A stretch of DNA of 64,000 nt from a virus. A model generated the notes under the pieces. The model was not told the origin of the DNA, ran no database searches, and was given only the letters and a program-made list of their open reading frames with translations. Made by a program: the position numbers and the translations under genes. This document shows positions 58,316-64,000 of this stretch, in pieces (the stretch's first letter is position 1; each line of letters begins with the position of its first letter). The stretch lies in the IMG/VR virus record IMGVR_UViG_3300014720_000017, positions 62,001-126,000 of that record; one strand, written 5' to 3'.

Positions 58316-59259
58316 TTACTTGGGGAATTAACGCTCTTAATCATGGCAGTAGTCTGGCTGTTTTTTCTGATGGCAGATTATCGATGCTTGAACATTCAGT
58401 TAGTGATCAATTAGATACAAAGATCATTCATAGTGCATTTAACTACGGAGGACCTAGCACAATATTTTGGTATGAACGTCCTTGGTTAAAAAAACTAAGA
58501 CAATTGTCTGCAGGACAATGGGACAGAGTTTTTGATTTTAGTGACATACCGTCAACTTATATCAAAGAAATCAAAACGCAGTACGCCGATCTAAGATATA
58601 CTCCGCATCATGCTAGTCATGCAGCCGCAGGGTATTATACCAGTCCGTTTGATCATTGTGCAATCGTGGTGCTAGATGCCATAGGAGAATTTGAATGCGC
58701 AAGCATCTGGGAAGGCCGGCACGGAGAATTAAAAAAAATCTGGGGACGAGATTATCCTCATAGTCTTGGATTGTTTTATTCTGCATTTACAAAATTAATT
58801 GGTTACCAACCTATACTAGAAGAATATAAACTGCAACAGGCTAGTGTGCTAGGTGATTCCAACAGATACTATAATAAAATTAGATCTTATTTCGATGGTG
58901 TGTTAGTAGTGACCTATAACTTTCATCGAGGGGTAACAAATTGGAGTGAACCAATTTCTAGCGACCAAGACCGATGGGATATCGCTGCTGCGGTGCAGCG
59001 TGTATTCGAAGAACAGATCTCATTGATAATGACTATGGCTAGATCTGCTGTGGGCACAGATACACTGGTATATATGGGCGGGTGTGCCATGAATAGTTTA
59101 GCTAATAAAAAAATAGTTGAACCTATGTTCAAGTATCGATGGACATTATCTAACCCTGGAGATCCCAGCAGCAGTGTAGGTGCAGTATTGTATCATACAA
59201 AACAGCGTGTATGGGATTATAATTTTGGTGTTGTAACACACCTAGAGATCAGTGTATAA
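58312..59259 (+). CDS. NodU/TobZ-type carbamoyltransferase, N-terminal domain only
   Basis: A 315-residue protein with the Kae1-like (ASKHA) fold of carbamoyltransferases: TWGINALNHGSSLAVF, YTPHHASHAAAGYYTSPFDHCAIVVLDAIGEFE (metal- and nucleotide-binding His pair and DG.GE-like block), SLGLFYSAFTKLIGYQPILEEYKL, and LVYMGGCAMNSLANKKI. Full enzymes are ~550-600 residues with a C-terminal YrdC-like domain that makes carbamoyladenylate; this part is absent. It may need a partner, or only use carbamoyladenylate. It fits a sugar-modifying role. Confidence 0.75.
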   Translation: MITWGINALNHGSSLAVFSDGRLSMLEHSVSDQLDTKIIHSAFNYGGPSTIFWYERPWLKKLRQLSAGQWDRVFDFSDIPSTYIKEIKTQYADLRYTPHHASHAAAGYYTSPFDHCAIVVLDAIGEFECASIWEGRHGELKKIWGRDYPHSLGLFYSAFTKLIGYQPILEEYKLQQASVLGDSNRYYNKIRSYFDGVLVVTYNFHRGVTNWSEPISSDQDRWDIAAAVQRVFEEQISLIMTMARSAVGTDTLVYMGGCAMNSLANKKIVEPMFKYRWTLSNPGDPSSSVGAVLYHTKQRVWDYNFGVVTHLEISV

Positions 59260-59260
59260 T
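59231..59260 (+). promoter_or_regulatory. sigma70-like promoter for gp41
   Basis: TTGTAA (59231-59236), an 18-bp spacer and a perfect TATAAT (59255-59260) end 5 nt before ATG 59266. The -35 box is imperfect (4 of 6). Spacing again predicts a start at the ATG. Confidence 0.5.
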
Positions 59261-59265
59261 AAACT

Positions 59266-60702
59266 ATGATAAAAGACTACGGATACGAAGTACAAAAATT
59301 ATATCTTGAATTAATGCTGTCAGACGCAGAAGTGTTCGTGCGCTGTCAAGGTATATTTGACCATACCCTATTTGATCGCAAACTGCAGGATGCTGCAGAG
59401 TTCATCAATGAATATGCTAAACAGTACACAGTGCTGCCAGAATATGACATGGTGAATGCATCGTGTAGACTAGATCTCAAACGACCAGACATAGTCAAAG
59501 ATGGTCATCTAGAATGGCTCATGGATGAGTTTGAATCATTCACACGTCACAAAGCCATCGAACGTGCTATCATTGCGTCAGCGGATCTATTAGAAAAACA
59601 CAACTACGGTGAGGTGGAAACACTGATCAAAGCCGCGGTACAGATAGGACTGGCTAGAGACATGGGCACAGACTATTTTGAAGATCCTCGAGGTAGGCTA
59701 ATGGGGCTCAAAGACAAGAACGGGCAGATCTCTACGGGTTGGCCCTGCATGGATCGTAAACTATTTGGTGGTATGAATCGCGGAGAGCTTAACATATTCG
59801 CGGGCGGGTCAGGTGCGGGTAAAAGTCTGTTCTTGGCTAATCTCGGAGTAAATTGGGCTCTGCAGGGACTTAATGTGGTTTATCTAACACTGGAGCTTTC
59901 AGAAGCACTGGTAAGTATGCGGATCGATTCCATGATCACTGGAGTGCCTACCAGAGAAATCTTCCGTGATCTTGATGATGTGGAAATGAAAGTCAAGATG
60001 ATCGGTAAGAAAGCGGGACAGTTACAGATCAAATACATGCCTTCGGGCAAAACAGTCAACGACATACGAGCCTATGTCAAAGAATACGAAATCAAATGTG
60101 GCAAGCCCATCGACGTGCTGTTGATAGACTATATGGACTTGTTGATGCCCATTGGTAAGAAGATCTCCGCGGAGAATCTCTTCGTCAAAGACAAATATGT
60201 ATCTGAAGAAATACGCAACTTGGCCATGGAAAAACAGGTGCTGTGTGTGACCGCAGCACAGTTGAATCGAGGTGCCGTAGAAGAAGTAGAGTTTGATCAC
60301 AGCCATATCTCGGGAGGATTGAGCAAGATCCAGACCGCAGACAACGTGTTTGGTATCTTTACATCCAGAGCCATGCGTGAGCGTGGCCGCTATCAGCTGC
60401 AATTGATGAAGACCAGATCCAGTTCGGGTGTGGGCCAAAAGATTGATCTAGAGTTCAATCTCGACAGCCTAAGGATATCAGATCTACCAGAAGATGAGCA
60501 AGACACACAGAACAACGCCAGTCGAGGCAGTACCAGTATCATCCAACAGATCAAACGCAAGACTGATCTTCAGAGAACAGATCCCGTCACAGGAGAAATC
60601 GATCCAGCTCAGGGAGCTCCTGTGGCCAAAGTGCGAGCCAATGTCGAAGGTACCAAACTGCGTGAGATCTTAAACAGCATGAACACAGATGAAGACATCT
60701 AA
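59266..60702 (+). CDS. 41: replicative DNA helicase (gp41)
   Basis: A 478-residue DnaB-family helicase. GGSGAGKS (residues 180-187) is the Walker A loop, VVYLTLELSEALVSMRID H1a, VLLIDYMDLLMP Walker B, CVTAAQLNRGA the sensor loop, and DNVFGIFTSRAMRERGRYQLQLMKTRSSSGVG the arginine-finger region. The N-terminal ~150 residues form the helical primase-interaction domain. It unwinds DNA at the fork with gp61. Its C-terminus overlaps the next small ORF by 14 bases. Confidence 0.92.
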   Translation: MIKDYGYEVQKLYLELMLSDAEVFVRCQGIFDHTLFDRKLQDAAEFINEYAKQYTVLPEYDMVNASCRLDLKRPDIVKDGHLEWLMDEFESFTRHKAIERAIIASADLLEKHNYGEVETLIKAAVQIGLARDMGTDYFEDPRGRLMGLKDKNGQISTGWPCMDRKLFGGMNRGELNIFAGGSGAGKSLFLANLGVNWALQGLNVVYLTLELSEALVSMRIDSMITGVPTREIFRDLDDVEMKVKMIGKKAGQLQIKYMPSGKTVNDIRAYVKEYEIKCGKPIDVLLIDYMDLLMPIGKKISAENLFVKDKYVSEEIRNLAMEKQVLCVTAAQLNRGAVEEVEFDHSHISGGLSKIQTADNVFGIFTSRAMRERGRYQLQLMKTRSSSGVGQKIDLEFNLDSLRISDLPEDEQDTQNNASRGSTSIIQQIKRKTDLQRTDPVTGEIDPAQGAPVAKVRANVEGTKLREILNSMNTDEDI

Positions 60703-60925
60703 GATTGAGCTGTTAAAGTGGCTGCCCGCTGAGGGCGAAAACATTGAAATTGATTGGCCCAAGGTGCATAAAACCATAGGTGTAGATCATACCAATTGGC
60801 TCTTGCAACAAGACCGCTCACAGTGTCAACTGATCTTAGAACGCACGGACATGTATTGCCAGTTAGTAGCAGAATTCTATGACACCAAGTTGATGGCTGC
60901 TTACCACTTGATGTGGGCTAAATAA
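60689..60925 (+). CDS. hypothetical protein (78 aa)
   Basis: A 78-residue protein beginning MKTSKIELLKWLPAEGENIEIDWPKVHKTIG and continuing helical (NWLLQQDRSQCQLILERTDMYCQLVAEFYDTKLMAAY). It starts within the gp41 3' end and its stop overlaps an ATG of the next gene. No recognised family. The arrangement implies co-translation with the helicase. Confidence 0.55.
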   Translation: MKTSKIELLKWLPAEGENIEIDWPKVHKTIGVDHTNWLLQQDRSQCQLILERTDMYCQLVAEFYDTKLMAAYHLMWAK

Positions 60926-60928
60926 TGG

Positions 60929-61645
60929 ATGCGTCTAAGAGAACTTGAAGAATCATCATCACAGCTGGTCACTGTAAATCGCCGTCTAAACCCTAAACTG
61001 TGGCACGACGGTAAGCTGGATCTAGAAGTCAGTGCAAAACTACAAGACATAGCAGAAGCCTTTGAAAAATTCATAGGCATAGATCTGCCGGTCACGGACT
61101 ATACCATAACTGGATCGAATGCCAATTATACCTGGACTGAGCACTCAGATCTAGATCTTCATCTAATCGTCAAAGGCACGGTCACTGACGCAGAGCGTGA
61201 ACTCTACAACGCCAAAAAGGCACTGTGGGCAGAACAGCACACCATCACAGTCAAGGGATTACCTGTAGAATGTTATGTACAGGGAGAGGAAGAAGAACAC
61301 CACAGCACTGGTGTGTTTAGCATAGCTAAAGATCGATGGCTGGTTGAACCTAAGAAAATCAAACCAGAAGTAGATGACAGTGCTGTAGAACGGAAAAAGG
61401 ATAGTATGATCCACGACATAGAAACTGCTCTGCTCAGCCGAGATCTTGAACGCATGCGTCGAGTCAAAGAACGTATCACAGAAATGCGCAAGGCCGGACT
61501 GGCTCGTGCCGGGGAGTGGTCAGTGGAAAATCTAGTGTTCAAAATCCTGCGCAATCTAGGGTTAATTGACCAAATCACAGAAAAAATAAGAGAGCTGGAA
61601 GACGCCGAGCTCTCTCTAGAACAGCAGACTAATGTTTTAGATTAG
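60929..61645 (+). CDS. nucleotidyltransferase-fold protein (238 aa)
   Basis: A 238-residue protein. YTITGSNANYTWTEHSDLDLHLIVKG near residues 51-76 has the polymerase-beta-type nucleotidyltransferase signature: a GS loop followed after ~10 residues by DLD. PVECYVQGEEEEH adds the third acidic strand. A C-terminal helical region (ERKKDSMIHDIETALLSRDLERMRRVKERI) follows. Similar proteins occur in other T4-like phages near replication genes (from memory). It could nucleotidylate protein, RNA or a small molecule. It converges with the BI-1 gene. Confidence 0.65.
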   Translation: MRLRELEESSSQLVTVNRRLNPKLWHDGKLDLEVSAKLQDIAEAFEKFIGIDLPVTDYTITGSNANYTWTEHSDLDLHLIVKGTVTDAERELYNAKKALWAEQHTITVKGLPVECYVQGEEEEHHSTGVFSIAKDRWLVEPKKIKPEVDDSAVERKKDSMIHDIETALLSRDLERMRRVKERITEMRKAGLARAGEWSVENLVFKILRNLGLIDQITEKIRELEDAELSLEQQTNVLD

Positions 61646-62316
61646 TCGTTTCTATTTCCAAACAACTGTAGCAAGCTGAGGAAAATGTTGATGAAGTTTA
61701 GATACAGACTCAGTGCGCCCATGACTTCCATCTTACCATCATTTTCATAGGTAACCAGTTCACGGATACGTTGGGTATCGTAGGCAGTAAGCCCTAAGAA
61801 CACCAGTATAGCGATCGCTGACACTGTCATGGCCAGTGCAGAGCTACCAATAAAGATATTAACGATACTGGCCAATATCACTGCGATTAGACCCACCAGC
61901 AAGAACCCACCCCATGAGCTCAGATCCTTTTTAGTGAAATAACCATAAAAGCTCAATGTTCCGAACAGTATGGCAGCACCCATGAACGCTGACCCGATAG
62001 ACCCTAGACTGTATACCACGAATATAGTGGCAAAACTCAGACCCATTAACACCGCAAACCCGTACAGCAATAGCTGTAAGGTAGTTTTGGTCATGCGTTC
62101 GTAGGCCAAGCTCATGCCTAAAATAGCGACCAAAGGTGCGAAGATTATGACCCATTTCAGCGCAGTTCCGAACAACACTGCCATCAGTGCTCCGCTAGAG
62201 GCCACGGCCATTGAAGCGACCATGCTGATCAACACCGCTAGCATCATGTGACCATAGACCCGTCCCATTGCTGAATTGATTTCTGCGGCAGAACGAATAG
62301 TATCTGTTGCAAACAT
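61642..62316 (-). CDS. Bax inhibitor-1 family membrane protein
   Basis: A 224-residue protein with about seven transmembrane helices, matching the bacterial BI-1/YbhL-YccA family. It has VYGHMMLAVLISMVASMAVA, GMSLAYERM, FAVLMGLSFATIFVVYSLGSIGSAF, GTLSFYGYFTKKDLSSWG, FLGLTAYDTQRIREL (the family AYDTQ motif) and ALSLYLNFINIFLSLLQLFG. Bacterial members are pH-sensitive calcium leak channels or modulators of the FtsH protease (YccA). It has a strong sigma70-like promoter and AAGGAG RBS, so it is expected early; it may protect the infected cell membrane or host protease balance (inference). Confidence 0.88.
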   Translation of the reverse strand: MFATDTIRSAAEINSAMGRVYGHMMLAVLISMVASMAVASSGALMAVLFGTALKWVIIFAPLVAILGMSLAYERMTKTTLQLLLYGFAVLMGLSFATIFVVYSLGSIGSAFMGAAILFGTLSFYGYFTKKDLSSWGGFLLVGLIAVILASIVNIFIGSSALAMTVSAIAILVFLGLTAYDTQRIRELVTYENDGKMEVMGALSLYLNFINIFLSLLQLFGNRND

Positions 62317-62350
62317 ATATTTGGACTCCTTCTTAGTTGACGATGTATAT

Positions 62351-62379
62351 ATTATACAGTATAATATTTACTCAGTCAA
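62351..62379 (-). promoter_or_regulatory. sigma70-like early promoter for the BI-1 gene
   Basis: On the minus strand TTGACT (62379-62374), a 17-bp spacer and TATAAT (62356-62351) precede the gene, with AAGGAG about 10 nt before ATG 62316. This is among the best early promoters in the window. Confidence 0.8.
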
Positions 62380-62418
62380 TGGTCGTAGATGTCAAAATCA
62401 CGGTTTTTTTGGCTGATC

Positions 62419-62426
62419 GATAAATA
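62419..62426 (+). promoter_or_regulatory. T4-type late promoter motif (GATAAATA)
   Basis: GATAAATACGCAC lies 27 nt before ATG 62454. No clear Shine-Dalgarno sequence occurs in the leader. It opens a short rightward late unit. Confidence 0.5.
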
Positions 62427-62453
62427 CGCACTTAATACCATTGGGCACGAATC

Positions 62454-62888
62454 ATGTTACACATCATACGAGATCTACAAGACAACCTATTAACACTGAT
62501 CAAAGACGATCCAGTGCGTCCGGAACTGCCCTTGGAATTTCGGGTAAATGAAAACAGTCAGATCTACGTGCTCAAAGACGATCTAGATCAGCCCCTGGCT
62601 GTGACCTGCGTGAAATTCCTCAGCGACATACCCCAGACCGTGGACGATCTAGCCGAAGCGGCTGTGAACACCAATACCGCGGTATTCTACACCATATGGT
62701 CATATGCTGAAGGTGCGGGCCGACGTTTGATTAAAGAAGCACAGGCCCGAATACGACAGGATCAGCCTGACGTCACTACCTACGTGACACTGAGCCCGAA
62801 AACGGAAATGGCTCGCAGATTCCACCTTAAGAACGGTGCAGAAGTTTTCCAAGAAAACCCTGACACAGTGAACTATCTGTACAGATAA
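62454..62888 (+). CDS. GNAT-like acetyltransferase (144 aa)
   Basis: A 144-residue protein: SQIYVLKDDLDQPLAVTCVKFL (strands 2-3), VFYTIWSYAEGAGRRLIKEAQARI (the GNAT 'v.......G.G..Li..a' pyrophosphate loop), TYVTLSPKTEMARRFHLKNGAEVF (strand 5 and the family's 'n..a..fy.k.Ga' helix). It probably uses acetyl-CoA; acceptor unknown. The late motif upstream suggests action late in infection. Confidence 0.65.
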   Translation: MLHIIRDLQDNLLTLIKDDPVRPELPLEFRVNENSQIYVLKDDLDQPLAVTCVKFLSDIPQTVDDLAEAAVNTNTAVFYTIWSYAEGAGRRLIKEAQARIRQDQPDVTTYVTLSPKTEMARRFHLKNGAEVFQENPDTVNYLYR

Positions 62889-63095
62889 TTAGGTGCGTTC
62901 GCGGGGAGTGTATTCTCGCACAAAGCCCTGCCAAGTGTCACCTGTGCGAGCTGTCATTTTGGCTGCGCATTGATCGGCTGCGGACTCTGCCAACACACGT
63001 TGTTGCAGCGTGTATCTCAGACCGCTGAGATCCTGTGTCTTCACTGTTTGCCCTGTGCGTAGATTACGGGCCATGGGTAGAATATACTGTTGCAT
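62889..63095 (-). CDS. small hypothetical protein (68 aa)
   Basis: The start is ATG 63095 (MQQYILPMARNLRTGQTVKTQDLSG), fixed by a GGTAAATA motif exactly 5 nt upstream; the longer frame to 63209 overlaps the membrane protein gene. The product is basic and helical, with TLQQRVLAESAADQCAAKMTARTGDTWQGF. The TWQGFVREYTP ending resembles short phage proteins of unknown function. It converges with the GNAT gene. Confidence 0.55.
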   Translation of the reverse strand: MQQYILPMARNLRTGQTVKTQDLSGLRYTLQQRVLAESAADQCAAKMTARTGDTWQGFVREYTPRERT

Positions 63096-63099
63096 GATA

Positions 63100-63453
63100 T
63101 TATTTACCCAAATGCTGCGATAATACCATGCAGCTGATCCAAACCCAGATAGTGTTAAATCCCACCAGTGTGGGCAAGAGTTTTTTGTTTGATGCCCAGA
63201 TAAGTGCAAGACTGGTTCCTAGAGTTAGGAAAAACAACCACCATAGCTGTATGCCAAAGATCAAGCCAGGCACGATGATCACTGCTTTAGCAGCCCAACT
63301 TAGAAATTCCACAGTATTATAGTCTGTCCAATACGCACGAGTAAACCACATACCATAGCAGTCACGGATTTTCCGCCAACTTGAGTGTGTGTAGACTATG
63401 CCGATCAATATGACAAAGGCTATGTTGGCCCATATGATCTGTTCTATATTCAT
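63100..63453 (-). CDS. small membrane protein (117 aa)
   Basis: The start is ATG 63453 (MNIEQIIWANIAFVILIGIVYTH), overlapping the stop of the upstream gene (ATGA). About three to four hydrophobic segments are seen (IIWANIAFVILIGIVY; FLSWAAKAVIIVPGLIFGI; LWWLFFLTLGTSLALIWA; LVGFNTIWVWISCMVL). No family recognised. A small multi-span phage membrane protein could be holin-like or act in exclusion, but there is no lysis gene nearby to support this. Confidence 0.6.
   Translation of the reverse strand: MNIEQIIWANIAFVILIGIVYTHSSWRKIRDCYGMWFTRAYWTDYNTVEFLSWAAKAVIIVPGLIFGIQLWWLFFLTLGTSLALIWASNKKLLPTLVGFNTIWVWISCMVLSQHLGK
63101..63108 (-). promoter_or_regulatory. T4-type late promoter motif (GGTAAATAATATC)
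   Basis: Minus-strand GGTAAATAATATC resembles the extended late consensus and ends (octamer) 5 nt before ATG 63095. It lies inside the 3' end of the membrane protein gene. Confidence 0.65.
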
Positions 63454-63713
63454 TCTGCGTCTCCAAATTTTAACCAGCATTCATAGTAGGCATCATAGCG
63501 CCAGCCTGGAGGTGGTGCCAGTGGGTCAAACAGCTGGGGATGGGTGGCTGGAGTTTGAGGTTGTGATTCTGGATCCCAACGCTGCTGATAGGCCCGTGCG
63601 ATCTCTGTGCGCACACGGTCGTCAGTGTATTGATCAGCATAGACACCTTCAATCAAATGGCTGAAGTCACTGCGGGGAGGAGGAAATATGAAATCTATGA
63701 TCTTTTTAAGCAT
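63450..63713 (-). CDS. small hypothetical protein (87 aa)
   Basis: The start is ATG 63713 (MLKKIIDFIFPPPRSDFSHLIEGV), 4 nt after a CATAAATA late motif; the longer frame to 63803 runs through the palindromic region and is unlikely. The 87-residue product is Pro-rich (ESQPQTPATHPQLFDPLAPPPGW) and ends YDAYYECWLKFGDAE. No family recognised. It is the first gene of a three-gene leftward late unit. Confidence 0.55.
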   Translation of the reverse strand: MLKKIIDFIFPPPRSDFSHLIEGVYADQYTDDRVRTEIARAYQQRWDPESQPQTPATHPQLFDPLAPPPGWRYDAYYECWLKFGDAE

Positions 63714-63717
63714 GAGA

Positions 63718-63725
63718 TATTTATG
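63718..63725 (-). promoter_or_regulatory. T4-type late promoter motif (CATAAATA)
   Basis: Minus-strand CATAAATA ends 4 nt before ATG 63713. A perfect AAGATC-GAGA-GATCTT inverted repeat (63738-63753) lies just upstream and may be an operator. Confidence 0.55.
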
Positions 63726-63737
63726 ATCCCATGTTTG

Positions 63738-63850
63738 AAGATCGAGAGATCTTGAAATACTAGCAGCGGAGCGCGAAATTTTTTTAGCGAAGCGTAAGCG
63801 CAAAAATTACGAAGTAAGCTGCGCAGCAGCGCAGAGCGCAAAAACGGTAG
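63738..63850. repeat. palindrome- and AGCG-rich intergenic stretch
   Basis: After the AAGATC/GATCTT inverted repeat (63738-63753) the segment 63762-63850 is filled with AGCG/GCGC units (AGCGGAGCGCG, AGCGAAGCGTAAGCGC, GCTGCGCAGC, AGCGCAGAGCGC) separated by A/T tracts (ATTTTTTT, CAAAAATT). It can fold into several hairpins. The composition differs from all other intergenic regions here. It may be a terminator for the edge gene, a recombination-prone element or part of an origin; none of these is proved. Confidence 0.5.
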
Positions 63851-63875
63851 CGATTTTCTGTGGCCCCGGAAGTTT

Positions 63876-64000
63876 TCAACTACGGTGCTGAATAGTAGAG
63901 GAAGAAATGTCTTCGTCAAACAGTGTTCTTATGATACGCGATTGTTCAGGATACTTCAAGAGCCATATATCTGCGTACCAGTGATTGGAAAACAGCAGCC
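63876..64000 (-). CDS. C-terminal fragment of an unknown protein (5' end outside window)
   Basis: Read leftward from the right edge, one frame is open for about 41 codons (LLFSNHWYADIWLLKYPEQS..., then LFDEDISSSTIQHRS) and stops near 63876. The composition looks coding (aromatic and charged residues, no low complexity), but too little is visible to name a family. The palindromic stretch follows its stop. The overlapping longer frame to 63695 runs through the palindromes and is less credible. Confidence 0.4.
   Translation of the reverse strand, partial: LLFSNHWYADIWLLKYPEQSRIIRTLFDEDISSSTIQHRS

Noticed and set aside
61590-61614. GAGAGCT/AGCTCTC hairpin as a terminator between the nucleotidyltransferase and BI-1 genes
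   Set aside because: It lies within the coding sequence of the nucleotidyltransferase gene and has no T-run after it.
63714-63803. Upstream extension of the 87-aa gene through the palindromic stretch
   Set aside because: The added residues (RLRFAKKISRSAASISRSL) come from the repeat region, while a late promoter points to ATG 63713.
1-64000. tRNA genes, CRISPR arrays, insertion sequences or transposases
   Set aside because: I saw no cloverleaf-like segments ending in CCA, no regularly spaced direct repeats, and no transposase motifs; without a covariance search weak tRNAs cannot be fully excluded.

Overview
This window is part of the genome of a large tailed phage of the T4-like (contractile-tail) type from an aquatic Gram-negative host. 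The evidence is a near-complete set of T4-type core genes: neck proteins gp13, gp14 and gp15, sheath gp18, tube gp19, head completion gp4, a gp16-like small and a gp17 large terminase subunit, gp32, UvsX, UvsY, UvsW, primase gp61, helicase gp41, a gp1-like dNMP kinase, and repeated T4-type late promoter motifs (NNTAAATA). The accessory genes (2OG-Fe(II) oxygenases, tryptophan halogenases, sugar genes) resemble those of marine and freshwater T4-like phages. A small captured gene at 29536-29706, with a signal peptide and a Lys/Ala/Pro-rich tail, recalls betaproteobacterial periplasmic proteins; this is only a weak hint about the host.

Layout. (1) 1-9734: an AT-rich accessory cassette of three flavin-dependent halogenase paralogs on the minus strand, flanked by nine 2OG-Fe(II) oxygenase-like genes. 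(2) 9813-29402: virion and packaging genes, beginning with a tail-fibre-like protein that ends in a cupredoxin-like domain. The gp15-gp14 block is on the minus strand, divergent from gp13, and sheath, tube, completion and terminase genes run rightward. (3) 29403-32847: terminators, a secreted small protein, then gp32-uvsX-uvsY. (4) 32880-42051 and 45254-53554: two glycan islands with glycosyltransferases, six paralogs of a KpsC-like family, sugar-nucleotide enzymes (including a convincing GDP-mannose 3,5-epimerase), about seven methyltransferase-like proteins and an asparagine-synthetase-like amidotransferase. They surround uvsW. (5) 53551-62316: replication-associated genes, a miniature DnaE-like protein, a truncated NodU-type carbamoyltransferase and a Bax-inhibitor-1 membrane protein. 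(6) 62454-64000: small late genes and a palindrome-rich stretch.

Regulation can be read directly. Replication-type genes and a few others carry sigma70-like promoters (TTGACx, 17-18 bp, TATAAT-like). Virion genes and several glycan genes carry the late motif NNTAAATA. In many cases the last A of that motif lies exactly 5 nt before the ATG, which predicts leaderless late mRNAs.

Working model (inference): the halogenase/oxygenase cassette and the glycan islands modify a glycan or protein. Late promoters on glycan genes suggest the target is the virion itself, although remodelling of the host surface is not excluded.
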